64,000 bases of DNA. Origin: Alkalicoccobacillus gibsonii (GTDB lineage Bacteria > Bacillota > Bacilli > Bacillales > Bacillaceae_D). Under the pieces are notes generated by a model that did not search any database, had not been told where the DNA came from, and saw nothing but the letters and a program-made list of their open reading frames with translations. Shown piece after piece: positions 9,264 through 19,524 of the stretch. How positions within the stretch are numbered: the first letter of the stretch is position 1; each line of letters starts with the position of its first letter. The position numbers were made by a program, and so were the translations under genes. Location of the stretch: NCBI RefSeq assembly GCF_016798245.1, contig NZ_JAEUZA010000003.1, positions 609,397 to 673,396 of the forward strand, read 5' to 3'.

Positions 9264-12200
9264 ATGCAACATATAAGAAGATGTATTCAGTATGTCGGTG
9301 CGCTAGTAAATACACACACTGAGACGACAGAAAACTGGCAAGCAACGCGTGCTTATTACAAACAACCTGGAGAATATGAATTTAAGGATCCAAACCCATT
9401 TACAATAAAAGTGGGTGATAAGCTAATTGAATCAGGGGAAACCCTCTTTATAGAGAATGAGCTCATTGCTCCACCATCATTTGAGGGAGAGTATGGCATT
9501 GAATTTAAAGTGGGACAACATGGAATTCCGACCAATCATGAAGGTTTAGTTTATCTAGACGGGGTTCCTTACCACGGCATTGATCGAAATCGTAGCTATA
9601 TTCCTTTACCAAAGCAAAAATCTTATCATTTGAAAATCGAACTTTTTAATCCTACAGCTCAAGTGGTGGATCAGCTTAATTTTCAAAATGCGCCTGCAGA
9701 ATTCGACCCTGCTCCACTTTATTTGCTTGAAAGTAAATGGGTACAACCAAATATTGCACTTGAGGATTTATATTACACCATGAAAGTCTATTATGAGTCT
9801 GCCATATTACTTCCCGAGGAAGGACTAACAAAGCAAACATTGCTAGGTGAGTTACTAAAATTAAATGAGTGGATTCAAAATACCCCGAAGGAAACCTTGC
9901 TACATCAACCAAGTGTAATTGAAGAGAAGAAAAAGAACTTTCTTCAGTCTATTGAAACATTAGATTTAAATGAACGTGGGACGATGCATATGGTCGGTCA
10001 GTCCCATATAGATTTAGCTTGGTTATGGCCAATGAAGGAAGCAGTGCGAAAAACGAGTCGTACCTTTTCGACTATGAGTACGCTGCTTGATCAATACAGC
10101 AACTTTACATATGCACAAAGTCAGCCACAGGCCTATGAGTACGTTAAAACATACTTCCCAGAGCTTTATAAGCGAGTGAAAAAGCACGTGCAAGATGGTC
10201 GGTGGGAAATTGTAGGTGGAATGTGGGTAGAGCCTGACTTAAATATTCCTTCCGGTGAATCATTGGTACGTCAGCTCATCTATGGTATGAAGTTTTTTAA
10301 GGATGAATTTAACGTAAGACCAACAATCGAATGGTTGCCAGATACATTTGGCTATTGCGCGTCACTTCCTCAATTGCTAAAGAAATCAGGTATGAATTAT
10401 TTTATGACAACTAAAATGAACTGGAATGATACGAATCCATTCCCATATGATTTGTTTCACTGGGAAGGCATCGATGGAACATCCATATTATCTTACCTTA
10501 ATCATGGGATTAATGAATATACTCACCCAAAAGAAATAAAAGAACACTGGGATAGCTTTAAGCAGAAGAACGAACTTCCTGAACAAATGCTTTTGTACGG
10601 GCACGGTGATGGTGGAGGTGGCGTAACGAAGGAAATGCTCGAGTACGTTAAGCGTTCAGAAAATCTACCTGGATTACCGTCACAAATAAATAGTACGGCT
10701 CATGAATTTTTTAATAGAGCGGAGAAGGCTAGTTCTAGTCTACCAAAATGGGTAGGAGACTTATATCTTGAATTACATCGTGGAACGTACACGACTCATG
10801 CGAAGAATAAACGCTGGAATCGAAAAGCGGAGGTGTTGTATCGAGAGGCTGAAATGTGGTCGGCGTTCTCACCAACAGATGTACAAGAGGAAGCAAATAC
10901 ATTAAAAGAAGGATGGAAACTTCTTTTATTTAACCAATTTCATGATATTATCCCTGGTACATCGATTCCGGAAGTCTATGTGAAATCAGAGGAAGACTAT
11001 AAAGAAGTTTTCGCTATTGGCAGCAAGTTAAAAGATAAAGCTATGTCCAATATTGCCAAGGAAATGAATACGGAGGGAGATGGACAGCCGTACGTATTGT
11101 TTAATAGCTTGTCGTGGGAACGAGACGAAATCATTGAACTAAGTGGGGGACGAGAGCTTTTAAATCTTTCAGTCTACGATGAAAATAATCAAGAGTTAAA
11201 AAGTGATCTGACTTTTAAAAGCGAAGATGATATTCAATTATCATTTATGGCTTCAAAGATCCCACAAATGGGCTATAAAACAGTGTGGTTACGTCCTACT
11301 CAAAGCAAACCAACAGATGATCATTCCTCTGTCTTTGATGGAAGCTGGGAAACATCATTTTATCTGATAGAGTGGAATGACAATGGAGAATTATCTAGGC
11401 TGTATGATAAATCAGCGAGTAGAGAGGTTCTTCTAGAAGGAAAACTAGCAAACCAATTCCAGCTGTTTCATGACCAACCAACGTATTGGGATGCGTGGGA
11501 TATTGATCCTAAATTTAACAGTCAAGAGGCTAACAAACCAAAACTAGTTTCCGTAGAGGTAGCACTAAAAGGGGAAACAAAGGATGTGCTACGGTTTCAA
11601 TGGACCTTATCAGAATCTGTTATTTGGCAGGACGTCATCTTTTATCACCATTCATCAAGAATTGACTTTCAAACAAAGGTTGATTGGAAAGAAACACATA
11701 AGCTCTTGAAGGTTGCATTCCCTGTTGATATTCAAACGACTAAAGCGACATATGAGATCCCGTTTGGAGCCATTGAACGAGCTACACATACAAATACTAG
11801 CTGGGAGCATGCACAATTTGAGGTGTGCGGTCACAGGTTTGCAGATCTATCCGAAGGAGCCTATGGTGTAAGCCTCTTAAATGATTGTAAGTATGGCTAC
11901 GATATCAAAGGGAAAACAATCCGTCTTTCACTTCTTAGAGCACCTAAATGGCCAGATCCAACAGCAGACCAGGGGGAACACCACTTTACGTATTCGCTTT
12001 GTCCTCATCAGGGAAATTGGATTGATGCAAATGTGACAAGAAAGGGATATGAGCTCAATCACCCCATTTCAATCTATCAAACAGATCGTCATAAGGGCTC
12101 CTTACCATCACAAAAAAGCTTTATTCAAACGGATACTACACATGGAATTATTGATATAGTGAAGCAGTCTGAAAACGGAAATGGAATTGCAATAAGACTT

Positions 12201-12359
12201 TATGAGTCCAGTGGGAGTAGAGAATCGTTCACAATTCATTCGGATTTCATAGCAGGAAAAGCATTTGAGACGAATTTGTTGGAAGAGCAGCCTCAGGAAG
12301 TAATGTCAGATCACTATTCCTTAGTACCTTTTGAAGTGAAAACCATTGTATTCGAGTAA
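9264..12359 (+). CDS. GH38 alpha-mannosidase
   Basis: 1031-residue metal-dependent retaining alpha-mannosidase. An N-terminal domain of about 240 residues precedes the catalytic motif SHIDLAWLWP, in which His248 is a zinc ligand. WLPDTFGY contains Asp360, the predicted nucleophile, and HGDGGGG lies near residue 448. The C-terminal half is the large beta-sandwich region of family GH38. With no signal peptide, it acts inside the cell. GAGGAG precedes the ATG by 10 bases. Together with GH125 downstream it points to alpha-mannose-rich glycans such as N-glycans. Confidence 0.95.
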   Translation: MQHIRRCIQYVGALVNTHTETTENWQATRAYYKQPGEYEFKDPNPFTIKVGDKLIESGETLFIENELIAPPSFEGEYGIEFKVGQHGIPTNHEGLVYLDGVPYHGIDRNRSYIPLPKQKSYHLKIELFNPTAQVVDQLNFQNAPAEFDPAPLYLLESKWVQPNIALEDLYYTMKVYYESAILLPEEGLTKQTLLGELLKLNEWIQNTPKETLLHQPSVIEEKKKNFLQSIETLDLNERGTMHMVGQSHIDLAWLWPMKEAVRKTSRTFSTMSTLLDQYSNFTYAQSQPQAYEYVKTYFPELYKRVKKHVQDGRWEIVGGMWVEPDLNIPSGESLVRQLIYGMKFFKDEFNVRPTIEWLPDTFGYCASLPQLLKKSGMNYFMTTKMNWNDTNPFPYDLFHWEGIDGTSILSYLNHGINEYTHPKEIKEHWDSFKQKNELPEQMLLYGHGDGGGGVTKEMLEYVKRSENLPGLPSQINSTAHEFFNRAEKASSSLPKWVGDLYLELHRGTYTTHAKNKRWNRKAEVLYREAEMWSAFSPTDVQEEANTLKEGWKLLLFNQFHDIIPGTSIPEVYVKSEEDYKEVFAIGSKLKDKAMSNIAKEMNTEGDGQPYVLFNSLSWERDEIIELSGGRELLNLSVYDENNQELKSDLTFKSEDDIQLSFMASKIPQMGYKTVWLRPTQSKPTDDHSSVFDGSWETSFYLIEWNDNGELSRLYDKSASREVLLEGKLANQFQLFHDQPTYWDAWDIDPKFNSQEANKPKLVSVEVALKGETKDVLRFQWTLSESVIWQDVIFYHHSSRIDFQTKVDWKETHKLLKVAFPVDIQTTKATYEIPFGAIERATHTNTSWEHAQFEVCGHRFADLSEGAYGVSLLNDCKYGYDIKGKTIRLSLLRAPKWPDPTADQGEHHFTYSLCPHQGNWIDANVTRKGYELNHPISIYQTDRHKGSLPSQKSFIQTDTTHGIIDIVKQSENGNGIAIRLYESSGSRESFTIHSDFIAGKAFETNLLEEQPQEVMSDHYSLVPFEVKTIVFE

Positions 12360-12386
12360 AACGTTTAAAGCAGAGGTGAATAGAGA

Positions 12387-14678
12387 ATGAAGTATAAAGA
12401 TGGCCGTTTGCCAATCAGTGAACGTGTAGAAAATTTGTTAGAGCAAATGACGTTGGAGGAAAAGGTAGGTCAGCTGAACCAAAAGATGTATGGATGGGAT
12501 GCTTATAGGAAAACAGAAAACGGCATTGAATTAACAGAAGCATTTAAAGAGCATGTAGCACAAGGAAAAGGAATGGGTGCATTATATGGTCTGTTTCGAT
12601 CAGATCCATGGTCAGCTGTAACCTATGAAAATGGCATCCCTACAGAAGATAATGTGAAGGTTTCTAATATGATACAGCAATACGTTAAAGAACATACTAG
12701 ACTTGGTATACCGGTCCTACTTTCAGAAGAGTGCCCACATGGACATCAAGCGTTAGATGGAACGGTGATCCCTACAAATATAGGAGTTGGAGCTACTTGG
12801 AATCCCGAATTGATGGAAAAGGCTTACAAACATGTGGCTTTAGAAATTCAATCAAGAGGAGCGCACGTAGGGTTAATCTCAACCTTAGATTTGCTAAGAG
12901 ATCCACGTTGGGGTAGATCTGAGGAATGCTATAGTGAAGATCCGTATTTAGCTTCTAAAATGACAAGCGCAGCTGTGACAGGACTTCAAGGCAGACCTGA
13001 TGAAGAAGATTATCCTAGAGTTGCAGCCGTTTTAAAGCATTTCGCTGCTCAAGGGGCTGGCGAAGGAGGATTAAACGCAGGGACAGTTGCGATTGGTGAA
13101 CGAGAACTGCGAGAAATCCATTTGCCTGGTATGAAGGCGGGAGTAGAGGCGGGAGCTTTAGGATGTATGGCTGCCTATAATGAAATTGATGGAGTTCCTT
13201 GTCATGCCAATGCTAGATTACTTACAGAGATCCTTCGCGCAGAATGGGGTTTTAAAGGGATTGTCATGGCTGATGGAACAGCTGTAGACCGATTAAATAT
13301 GATGACTGGGAGCTATGAGAAATCGGGTGCGTTAGCTCTCCAGTCTGGAGTCGATTTAAGTCTTTGGGATGTTTCCTTTACTCAATTAGCAGGTGCTGTG
13401 AAGAAAGGCTTTGTCGAGGAACAATACGTTGATGAAGCGGTACGCAGAGTATTAACCTTAAAGTTTTCTCTAGGGTTGATGGATCAAACATTTTCTGAGA
13501 CGAACAACAAAAAGGTAGTGGTAGGAAGTGATGAATTTAAGAAAGTGAACCTGCAAGTAGCCCGCGAATCCATTGTTCTTCTAAAGAATCAAGACCTTAT
13601 CTTACCGTTAAATAAAAAAACGAAAAAGATTGCTGTCGTTGGTCCAAACGCAGATCAAATTTATCACCAGCTAGGAGACTATACGGCCATCCAAGCTCCA
13701 AACAAAGGAAAAACAATCTTAGAAGGAATTATTGATCAAAGCGAAGGCAATGTTTCATTCGCAAAAGGCTGTAGTGTGAGGGGAACGTCTGAAGAAGACT
13801 TTGAAGAAGCGATACAACTTGCAAGAGAAGCTGACGTGGTGGTAGCAGTCATTGGGGGCAGTAGTGCTAGAAACTTCGACATCAATTTTGATATCAATGG
13901 TGCAGCAATTGTATCGGGAAATCCTTCAGATATGGATTGTGGAGAAGGAGTTGATGTTGCAGATCTATCACTTGGTGGAGTGCAGGAAAAATTTATATAT
14001 GAACTCTCACAAACTGGTACACCTGTTATAGCTGTATTGATACAAGGAAGGCCTCATGCGATTTCTTCGATTCTAGAGCATTGTCAGGCAATTATTTGTG
14101 GGTGGTATCCAGGTCAAGAAGGTGGAACGGCAATCGGTGAAGTGATATTTGGTGATGTCAATCCAAGTGGGAAATTACCTGTTTCTATACCGAGGTCAAG
14201 CGCACAGCTGCCTGTTTACTATAACTCTAAGGAACAGAGTAGCCAACTTAGGTACCTTGATATGGAGCGAGAACCACTGTTTTCATTTGGGTATGGACTA
14301 AGCTATACGACGTTTGATTATCAACAGGCATACTTACCCGAAGAAAAAATAACTGTTAAAGAACTTAACAACGGAAAACGCGTATTCATTCATGTTGATA
14401 TAATAAACAGTGGAACGGTAGAAGGGTCTGAAGTGGTTCAACTGTATATCAAAGATGTAGAAGCGAGTGTGACTCAAAGAATAAAAACCTTAAGAGGGTT
14501 TCAGAAATGTAAGCTCTCACCAGGAGAAAAGAAGACGGTCTCTTTAGATATAGGAAAAGAAGATTTGTCTTTATGGAATCAACAGATGAAGGAAGTCGTT
14601 GAGCCTGGTGTGTTCCATCTAATGCTTGGTGGGAGTGTAGAATCAATCATTCAACTTGAACTAACAGTGGTAGAGTAA
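12387..14678 (+). CDS. GH3 beta-glycosidase with Fn3-like C-terminal domain
   Basis: 763-residue three-domain GH3 enzyme. The N-terminal barrel shows LISTLDLLRDPRWGR and KHFAAQG; the nucleophile is predicted to be Asp296 in IVMADG. The second alpha/beta domain carries the general acid region, and a Fn3-like domain begins near residue 670. This layout belongs to beta-glucosidase/beta-xylosidase types, not to the shorter NagZ N-acetylhexosaminidases. There is no signal peptide. AGAGGTGAA precedes the ATG. The linkage it cuts within the imported glycan is uncertain. Confidence 0.88.
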   Translation: MKYKDGRLPISERVENLLEQMTLEEKVGQLNQKMYGWDAYRKTENGIELTEAFKEHVAQGKGMGALYGLFRSDPWSAVTYENGIPTEDNVKVSNMIQQYVKEHTRLGIPVLLSEECPHGHQALDGTVIPTNIGVGATWNPELMEKAYKHVALEIQSRGAHVGLISTLDLLRDPRWGRSEECYSEDPYLASKMTSAAVTGLQGRPDEEDYPRVAAVLKHFAAQGAGEGGLNAGTVAIGERELREIHLPGMKAGVEAGALGCMAAYNEIDGVPCHANARLLTEILRAEWGFKGIVMADGTAVDRLNMMTGSYEKSGALALQSGVDLSLWDVSFTQLAGAVKKGFVEEQYVDEAVRRVLTLKFSLGLMDQTFSETNNKKVVVGSDEFKKVNLQVARESIVLLKNQDLILPLNKKTKKIAVVGPNADQIYHQLGDYTAIQAPNKGKTILEGIIDQSEGNVSFAKGCSVRGTSEEDFEEAIQLAREADVVVAVIGGSSARNFDINFDINGAAIVSGNPSDMDCGEGVDVADLSLGGVQEKFIYELSQTGTPVIAVLIQGRPHAISSILEHCQAIICGWYPGQEGGTAIGEVIFGDVNPSGKLPVSIPRSSAQLPVYYNSKEQSSQLRYLDMEREPLFSFGYGLSYTTFDYQQAYLPEEKITVKELNNGKRVFIHVDIINSGTVEGSEVVQLYIKDVEASVTQRIKTLRGFQKCKLSPGEKKTVSLDIGKEDLSLWNQQMKEVVEPGVFHLMLGGSVESIIQLELTVVE

Positions 14679-14686
14679 CAAAAAAG

Positions 14687-14739
14687 TTCAAAAATGATCT
14701 AAAAAGAGGTATACTTAACACATTGTGAAAGGGTTTTCA
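14687..14739 (+). promoter_or_regulatory. Promoter with cre-like site for the AraC regulator gene
   Basis: TTCAAA (14687-14692), a 17-base spacer and TATACT (14710-14715) form a SigA-type promoter. TGAAAGGGTTTTCA (14726-14739), just past the predicted start point, differs from the CcpA cre consensus mainly at the central C. This position would suit repression by CcpA. Confidence 0.55.
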
Positions 14740-14787
14740 TAAAATTTGTAGCTAATCAGACTAATCATTGGTAGGAGGGGAACAAGA

Positions 14788-17061
14788 GTGCTTTGGAAAA
14801 CGAACTATAGATCCAAGCTACTTTATAAGTACATCATCTCCTACCTTCTCATTTTTCTTGTACCATTTGTTGTCATGAGCGTTGTCATTTATTTCAGCGC
14901 CGTCTCAAGCTTGAGAGAAGAAATAGAGAGCTCGAATATCTATAACTTGGAGCAAGTAAGAAACTTAACAGATGACAGATTGTCTGAACTTGAGACGATT
15001 ACAACTCGAATATCATTCGATCCAAGATTAACTCCATATATGATGAACCATGGATATTATGGTAGAGAAGCAATTAATGAATTAAAGAAGTACAAAGCAA
15101 ACAGCGCGATTATTGAAGAGTTATTTATCTATTTTTATAACGATGAAACGTTATATTCGACAAATGGTTTATATTCCATTGACGCATTAGTCCAGAACAG
15201 CAAGCAATTAGAGAGGATAGGTAAGGAAAACATCCTTTCAGATTTGAATACAGACTTACCTCTAATCCGGACAATTGATGAGCTAGAGATTAACTCAGAA
15301 ACCCATGAGAATTTAATCGTGTATTATTTACCCGTTAAACTGAATTCGGTTACACCTTATGGTACGGCGATGTATTTTATAGAAGAGTCTACACTTATAA
15401 GTATGATTCAAAACATTCTTGGTGAAATGGAAGGCAATGTATACGTCTTTGATGAAAGTGGGCAAGTGATTGCTTCTACAATTCTTGATGATTCCATTAA
15501 TGCCTCTAATGTGATTTCCTTGTTAAACAATGCAAATGGAATTGATACGATTGGAGTAAACGGTAAGGAATATTCGACGGTTTCTGTTCAATCAGATATG
15601 AGCGGATGGACGTTTGTAACAGTTATGGATCCCAATCAATTGTTTAGTAAGTTATCTAATATGAAATACATCGTTGCATTTTTTCTGGTGGGCTTATTTA
15701 TTGTTGGTTTTGTTTTAGCTGTATTATTAGGGAAAAATCAATATAAGCCAATTAGAGCTTTATCTGATATTGCCAAAAGAGGGGAAAGCACAACGTCCGC
15801 ATCGGGTTTAATTATTCATGAGAACGAATTAGAAACAATCGGAAGATCGTTCACTACGTTGTATGAACACCATGAAATATTAAATGAGACCGTTTACTTG
15901 CATCAGCCTTTTGCTAAGGAACAGTTTCTACATAGATTACTAAGAGGCTCCTTTGAACATCACCATGAGTTAGCTGCAGTGATGGAATCGTTAGATATCT
16001 CGATTGAAGAAGGACATCACTTTGTGGCTACCCTGCATTTTGAGACAGGCTCGTTTTGCGAAGAAAACATTAGCGAAAAAGATCAACTTATTAAGATGCT
16101 TCATGCGGTTCAATTGGCTAATTCAAGTGTATACGCAGTAGACCTGCTTAACTCGGATTCAATTGCCATCTTAGTAAGTACGTCGGCTCGCTCTAGTAAC
16201 AGCAGTAGTTCTGACATTGAACAACAAGTAACAATCATTCAGACGCTCGTTAAGGAGTATCTTGAAAAGCTTCCTACGATTTGTGTAGGACAATCGTATA
16301 GCTCATTAGAAAAAGTAAATCGTTCTTATATCGAAGCGCTTGCTACGGCTGAATACAAATTCACGAAGCCGCTTGGCAGTGTTTTATTCTTTAAGGATAT
16401 TGGAGAACAATCTAAGCCACTTATTGGCTATTTTAAAGAAGAACAAATTAAATTTGTACAAAGCTTAAAACAAGGTGATGTTACGGTTGCACAAGAAATG
16501 CTTAGAGATATGTTTGATGTATTAGAACAAAAGAATCAATCGATTCATGAAATCAAATGCATTTGCTTTGATCTGATTAATACAACATTAAAAACAATCT
16601 CTGAGATCGGCTGCCAAGATCAGTTTATTGATTTAAACCAACTTGTTGAATTTAAATCAATAGGTGATCTTAAGAGCCAACTCATGAATATGGTTGAAGT
16701 GATCTGTGAAGAAGTTGAGCAAAAGAAGGATAGTCACAATTCCAAGCTCAGAGATGAACTTCTTACTTTTATTAGAGAAAACTATACCTCGTATGAAATT
16801 TCGCTGGAATTTGTAGCTAATCATTTTTATCTATCTGTATCCTATCTTAGCCGGTTTATTAAAGAACAAACGGGTGTTACATTTACGCAATTTATTCAAG
16901 ACCTACGCATTCAGCATGTGAAAAATCAATTAACACAAACGGATCAACCAATTAAAGAAATTGTGGATCAAGTTGGATATAAGGATGTCGCTAACTTCAT
17001 CCGCAAATTCAAGAAAATTGAAGGAGTCACACCTGGCCAATATCGAAAACTTCATAAGTAG
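14788..17061 (+). CDS. Membrane-anchored AraC-family transcriptional regulator
   Basis: 757-residue one-component sensor-regulator. A membrane segment at about residues 11-33 and another near 293-315 enclose an extracellular sensing domain of some 260 residues (Cache-like by size and position). A cytoplasmic linker leads to two helix-turn-helix motifs of the AraC type at about 655-755, ending in GYKDVANFIRKFKKIEGVTPGQYRK. The start is GTG at 14788 with AGGAGGGG 8 bases upstream. It probably senses a glycan or binding protein outside the cell and activates the flanking glycan operons. Confidence 0.88.
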   Translation: MLWKTNYRSKLLYKYIISYLLIFLVPFVVMSVVIYFSAVSSLREEIESSNIYNLEQVRNLTDDRLSELETITTRISFDPRLTPYMMNHGYYGREAINELKKYKANSAIIEELFIYFYNDETLYSTNGLYSIDALVQNSKQLERIGKENILSDLNTDLPLIRTIDELEINSETHENLIVYYLPVKLNSVTPYGTAMYFIEESTLISMIQNILGEMEGNVYVFDESGQVIASTILDDSINASNVISLLNNANGIDTIGVNGKEYSTVSVQSDMSGWTFVTVMDPNQLFSKLSNMKYIVAFFLVGLFIVGFVLAVLLGKNQYKPIRALSDIAKRGESTTSASGLIIHENELETIGRSFTTLYEHHEILNETVYLHQPFAKEQFLHRLLRGSFEHHHELAAVMESLDISIEEGHHFVATLHFETGSFCEENISEKDQLIKMLHAVQLANSSVYAVDLLNSDSIAILVSTSARSSNSSSSDIEQQVTIIQTLVKEYLEKLPTICVGQSYSSLEKVNRSYIEALATAEYKFTKPLGSVLFFKDIGEQSKPLIGYFKEEQIKFVQSLKQGDVTVAQEMLRDMFDVLEQKNQSIHEIKCICFDLINTTLKTISEIGCQDQFIDLNQLVEFKSIGDLKSQLMNMVEVICEEVEQKKDSHNSKLRDELLTFIRENYTSYEISLEFVANHFYLSVSYLSRFIKEQTGVTFTQFIQDLRIQHVKNQLTQTDQPIKEIVDQVGYKDVANFIRKFKKIEGVTPGQYRKLHK

Positions 17062-17205
17062 ACCACCCTAAAGGAAAAAAAGAATATGGAGATAAGAAAC
17101 ATATAGCTAATGATTTAACATATTTTTTGAAAGAACCGTACGTTGTAGTAGGCTTTGACAGAGTGTTTAAAGAATGATTGGCCAGAGAATAAGCAAACCG
17201 ACATA

Positions 17206-17234
17206 TTGAAGAACCCTCTTCTCCACTTTAAAAT
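17206..17234 (+). promoter_or_regulatory. SigA-type promoter of the GH125-isomerase-oxidoreductase operon
   Basis: TTGAAG at 17206-17211 and TAAAAT at 17229-17234 are separated by exactly 17 bases, and the gene begins about 50 bases downstream. No convincing terminator is visible after the AraC gene, so read-through is also possible. The remaining gap (17062-17205) shows nothing else recognisable. Confidence 0.6.
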
Positions 17235-17284
17235 TGTAAGCAGTTACAAAATTACGTTTTGCTAAAAGAGAGGCGGGTTTGATT

Positions 17285-18634
17285 ATGAAGGAACATGTGC
17301 CTAAGTCAATGACAAATTGGATTGAAGAAATCAACAAGCATTTTGCTTTAGACGAGAAAACGCAAGAACTATTTAGTCGTTGCTTTGTTAACACGTATGA
17401 TACAACCATTCGAAAACAAAAGGACGGATCCACTTTTGTTATTACGGGTGATATTCCGGCTATGTGGTTAAGAGATTCAAGTGCTCAGGTACGCCCTTAT
17501 CTTCTCTTAGCTGAACAAGATCCTCACATTGCCGATTTAATTGAAGGATTAATTTTAAAGCAGTGTATGTATATTAATCATGATCCTTATGCAAATGCAT
17601 TTAACGAAGAGCATAATGGTAACAGATACCATGAGGATCGTACAGAAATGACTCCATTAATATGGGAAAGAAAATATGAAGTTGATTCACTGTGCTATCC
17701 CATTCAATTAGCATATTTGCTCTGGAGATCAACTGGAAGAACGACGCATATGAATAAAGAGTTCCAAGAAGCTATTCAAAAGATCTTATCTGTATGGAAA
17801 ACAGAACAACACCATCAAGAAAAATCCCCGTATTATTTTGAACGTGATAACTGTCCTGCTCAAGATACATTGTCTCATCAAGGAAAAGGAACTCCGGTAG
17901 CTTACACAGGCATGACCTGGAGTGGGTTCAGACCAAGTGATGATGCGTGTACATATGGCTATTTAATCCCTTCTAATATGTTTGCAGTTGTCGTTTTAAA
18001 ACAATTGCATGAACTTGCAACAGAGGTCTTAAAAGATGAAAGGTTAGCGAATGAGGCTATGGAACTAGCAAATGAAATCGATCAAGGAATTCAAACGCAT
18101 GGGACAGTAGAGCATCCTACGTACGGAACTATGTACGCCTATGAAGTAGATGGTCTTGGTCACGTAAACCTAATGGATGATGCCAATGTTCCAAGCTTAC
18201 TGTCTATCCCTTATCTAGGTTATTGTGCGTTTGATGATCCGATTTATCTAAATACAAGAGCATTTATTTTAAGTAAGGAAAATCCTTATTACTTTGAAGG
18301 AACTGCTGCAAAAGGGATAGGAAGCCCGCATACCCCTGATCAATATATCTGGCACATTTCGCTCGCTATACAAGGTATGACAACAACTGATCAAGGGGAG
18401 AAAGACTATATTCTCTCGTTATTTAAAGCAACAGATGCAAATGAAGGATTAATGCACGAAGGTTTTGATGTAAATAATCCTGAAAGGTTTACACGGCCTT
18501 GGTTTGCGTGGGCAAACTCCATGTATAGTGAATTTCTATTGTCCTATTGTGGATATGCAGTAAAAGGAAGTCCGCTTCAGCGATCACTTGAATCAGAAAT
18601 GAATGGGGGATCATTAAATGAAAGCAGGAATTAG
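17285..18634 (+). CDS. GH125 exo-alpha-1,6-mannosidase
   Basis: 449-residue metal-independent inverting alpha-mannosidase. Diagnostic GH125 features are GDIPAMWLRDSSAQVRPY near the N-terminus, RKYEVDSLCYP, GMTWSGFRPSDDACTYGY and HTPDQYIWHISLA. The family removes non-reducing alpha-1,6-mannose and acts with GH38 on N-glycan cores. TTG at 17279 is in frame, but GAGGCGGG at 17270-17277 is too close to it; the ATG at 17285 is better spaced. There is no signal peptide. Its end overlaps the next gene by 17 bases, showing translational coupling. Confidence 0.93.
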   Translation: MKEHVPKSMTNWIEEINKHFALDEKTQELFSRCFVNTYDTTIRKQKDGSTFVITGDIPAMWLRDSSAQVRPYLLLAEQDPHIADLIEGLILKQCMYINHDPYANAFNEEHNGNRYHEDRTEMTPLIWERKYEVDSLCYPIQLAYLLWRSTGRTTHMNKEFQEAIQKILSVWKTEQHHQEKSPYYFERDNCPAQDTLSHQGKGTPVAYTGMTWSGFRPSDDACTYGYLIPSNMFAVVVLKQLHELATEVLKDERLANEAMELANEIDQGIQTHGTVEHPTYGTMYAYEVDGLGHVNLMDDANVPSLLSIPYLGYCAFDDPIYLNTRAFILSKENPYYFEGTAAKGIGSPHTPDQYIWHISLAIQGMTTTDQGEKDYILSLFKATDANEGLMHEGFDVNNPERFTRPWFAWANSMYSEFLLSYCGYAVKGSPLQRSLESEMNGGSLNESRN

Positions 18635-19490
18635 CACGTACAGCTTATTAGAAGCAATTGAATCTGGTGAGATGGATATACTTGATGTCTTGCATTGGAC
18701 GGCTGATCATGGTGGCGAACACGTTGAAATCGTCCCGTACGGTTTCACTCTTGTAGATAACGAATCTCTTGCAGCTAAAGTACGGGAGAAAGCGGAAGAG
18801 CTAGGTCTTTTGCTATCAAGCTACTCAATGCCTGCTGATTTTGTTAAGGATACAGAGGAAGAGTTTGAGCAAGAGGTAGATCGAGTGAAAAAGCATGTTG
18901 ATCTCTTGCACTTTATGGATATTAGGCATTTAAGACATGATGTCACAGCCTTTACGTTGCCGCCTGAAAAACGCACGATTGAGTATTTTGAGAATAACCT
19001 TCCACGTATGGTAGAAGGAAGTCAGCGGATTGCTGATTATGCAGCAGCATTCTCTATTACAACAACAATCGAGAATCATGGGATGGCTGTTCAACATAGT
19101 GATAGAGTGCAGAGGGTCTTACAAGCAGTTAACAAACCAAACTTTAAAACCACGCTAGACATTGGAAACTTTATGTGTGTCGATGAAGATCCTCTAGTTG
19201 GGGTGACCAAAAATCTACCATACGCTTCTCTTGTGCATGTGAAGGATTTTTATATACGACCTAGTTATGAGGACCCTGGTGCTGGAAAGTGGTTTAAGAC
19301 GGCAAATGATAACAATCTAAGAGGATCCATATTTGGCCAGGGAGATCTCCCTGTTAGAGAGCTATTAAAGAGAATTAAACAATCAGGATATGACGGCTTT
19401 CTGACGCTAGAATTTGAAGGGATGGAAGAATGTCGATTAGGAACCCGTATTGGTCTTGATAACTTAAAAAGATTATGGGAAGAGCTATAA
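18618..19490 (+). CDS. Sugar phosphate isomerase/epimerase-like TIM-barrel protein, copy 1
   Basis: 290-residue xylose-isomerase-like (AP-endonuclease 2 family) barrel. All four expected metal ligands are visible: Glu in TTIENHG, Asp in TTLDIGNF, His in LVHVKDFY and Glu in LTLEFEG. It begins KAGISTYSLLEAI and is a clear paralogue of 21440-22336. GGGGG lies 7 bases before the ATG, inside the GH125 gene. Alternation with Gfo/Idh/MocA proteins suggests it isomerises, epimerises or eliminates from a ketosugar made by those oxidoreductases. Precise reaction unknown. Confidence 0.85.
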   Translation: MKAGISTYSLLEAIESGEMDILDVLHWTADHGGEHVEIVPYGFTLVDNESLAAKVREKAEELGLLLSSYSMPADFVKDTEEEFEQEVDRVKKHVDLLHFMDIRHLRHDVTAFTLPPEKRTIEYFENNLPRMVEGSQRIADYAAAFSITTTIENHGMAVQHSDRVQRVLQAVNKPNFKTTLDIGNFMCVDEDPLVGVTKNLPYASLVHVKDFYIRPSYEDPGAGKWFKTANDNNLRGSIFGQGDLPVRELLKRIKQSGYDGFLTLEFEGMEECRLGTRIGLDNLKRLWEEL

Positions 19491-19524
19491 CTCTACTATC
19501 ACATAAGAAGAGGTGAAATGCCTA

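Noticed and set aside
12360..12374. AAACGTTTAAAG as a cre site after GH38
   Set aside because: The flanking bases do not fit the TG...CA ends of the consensus.
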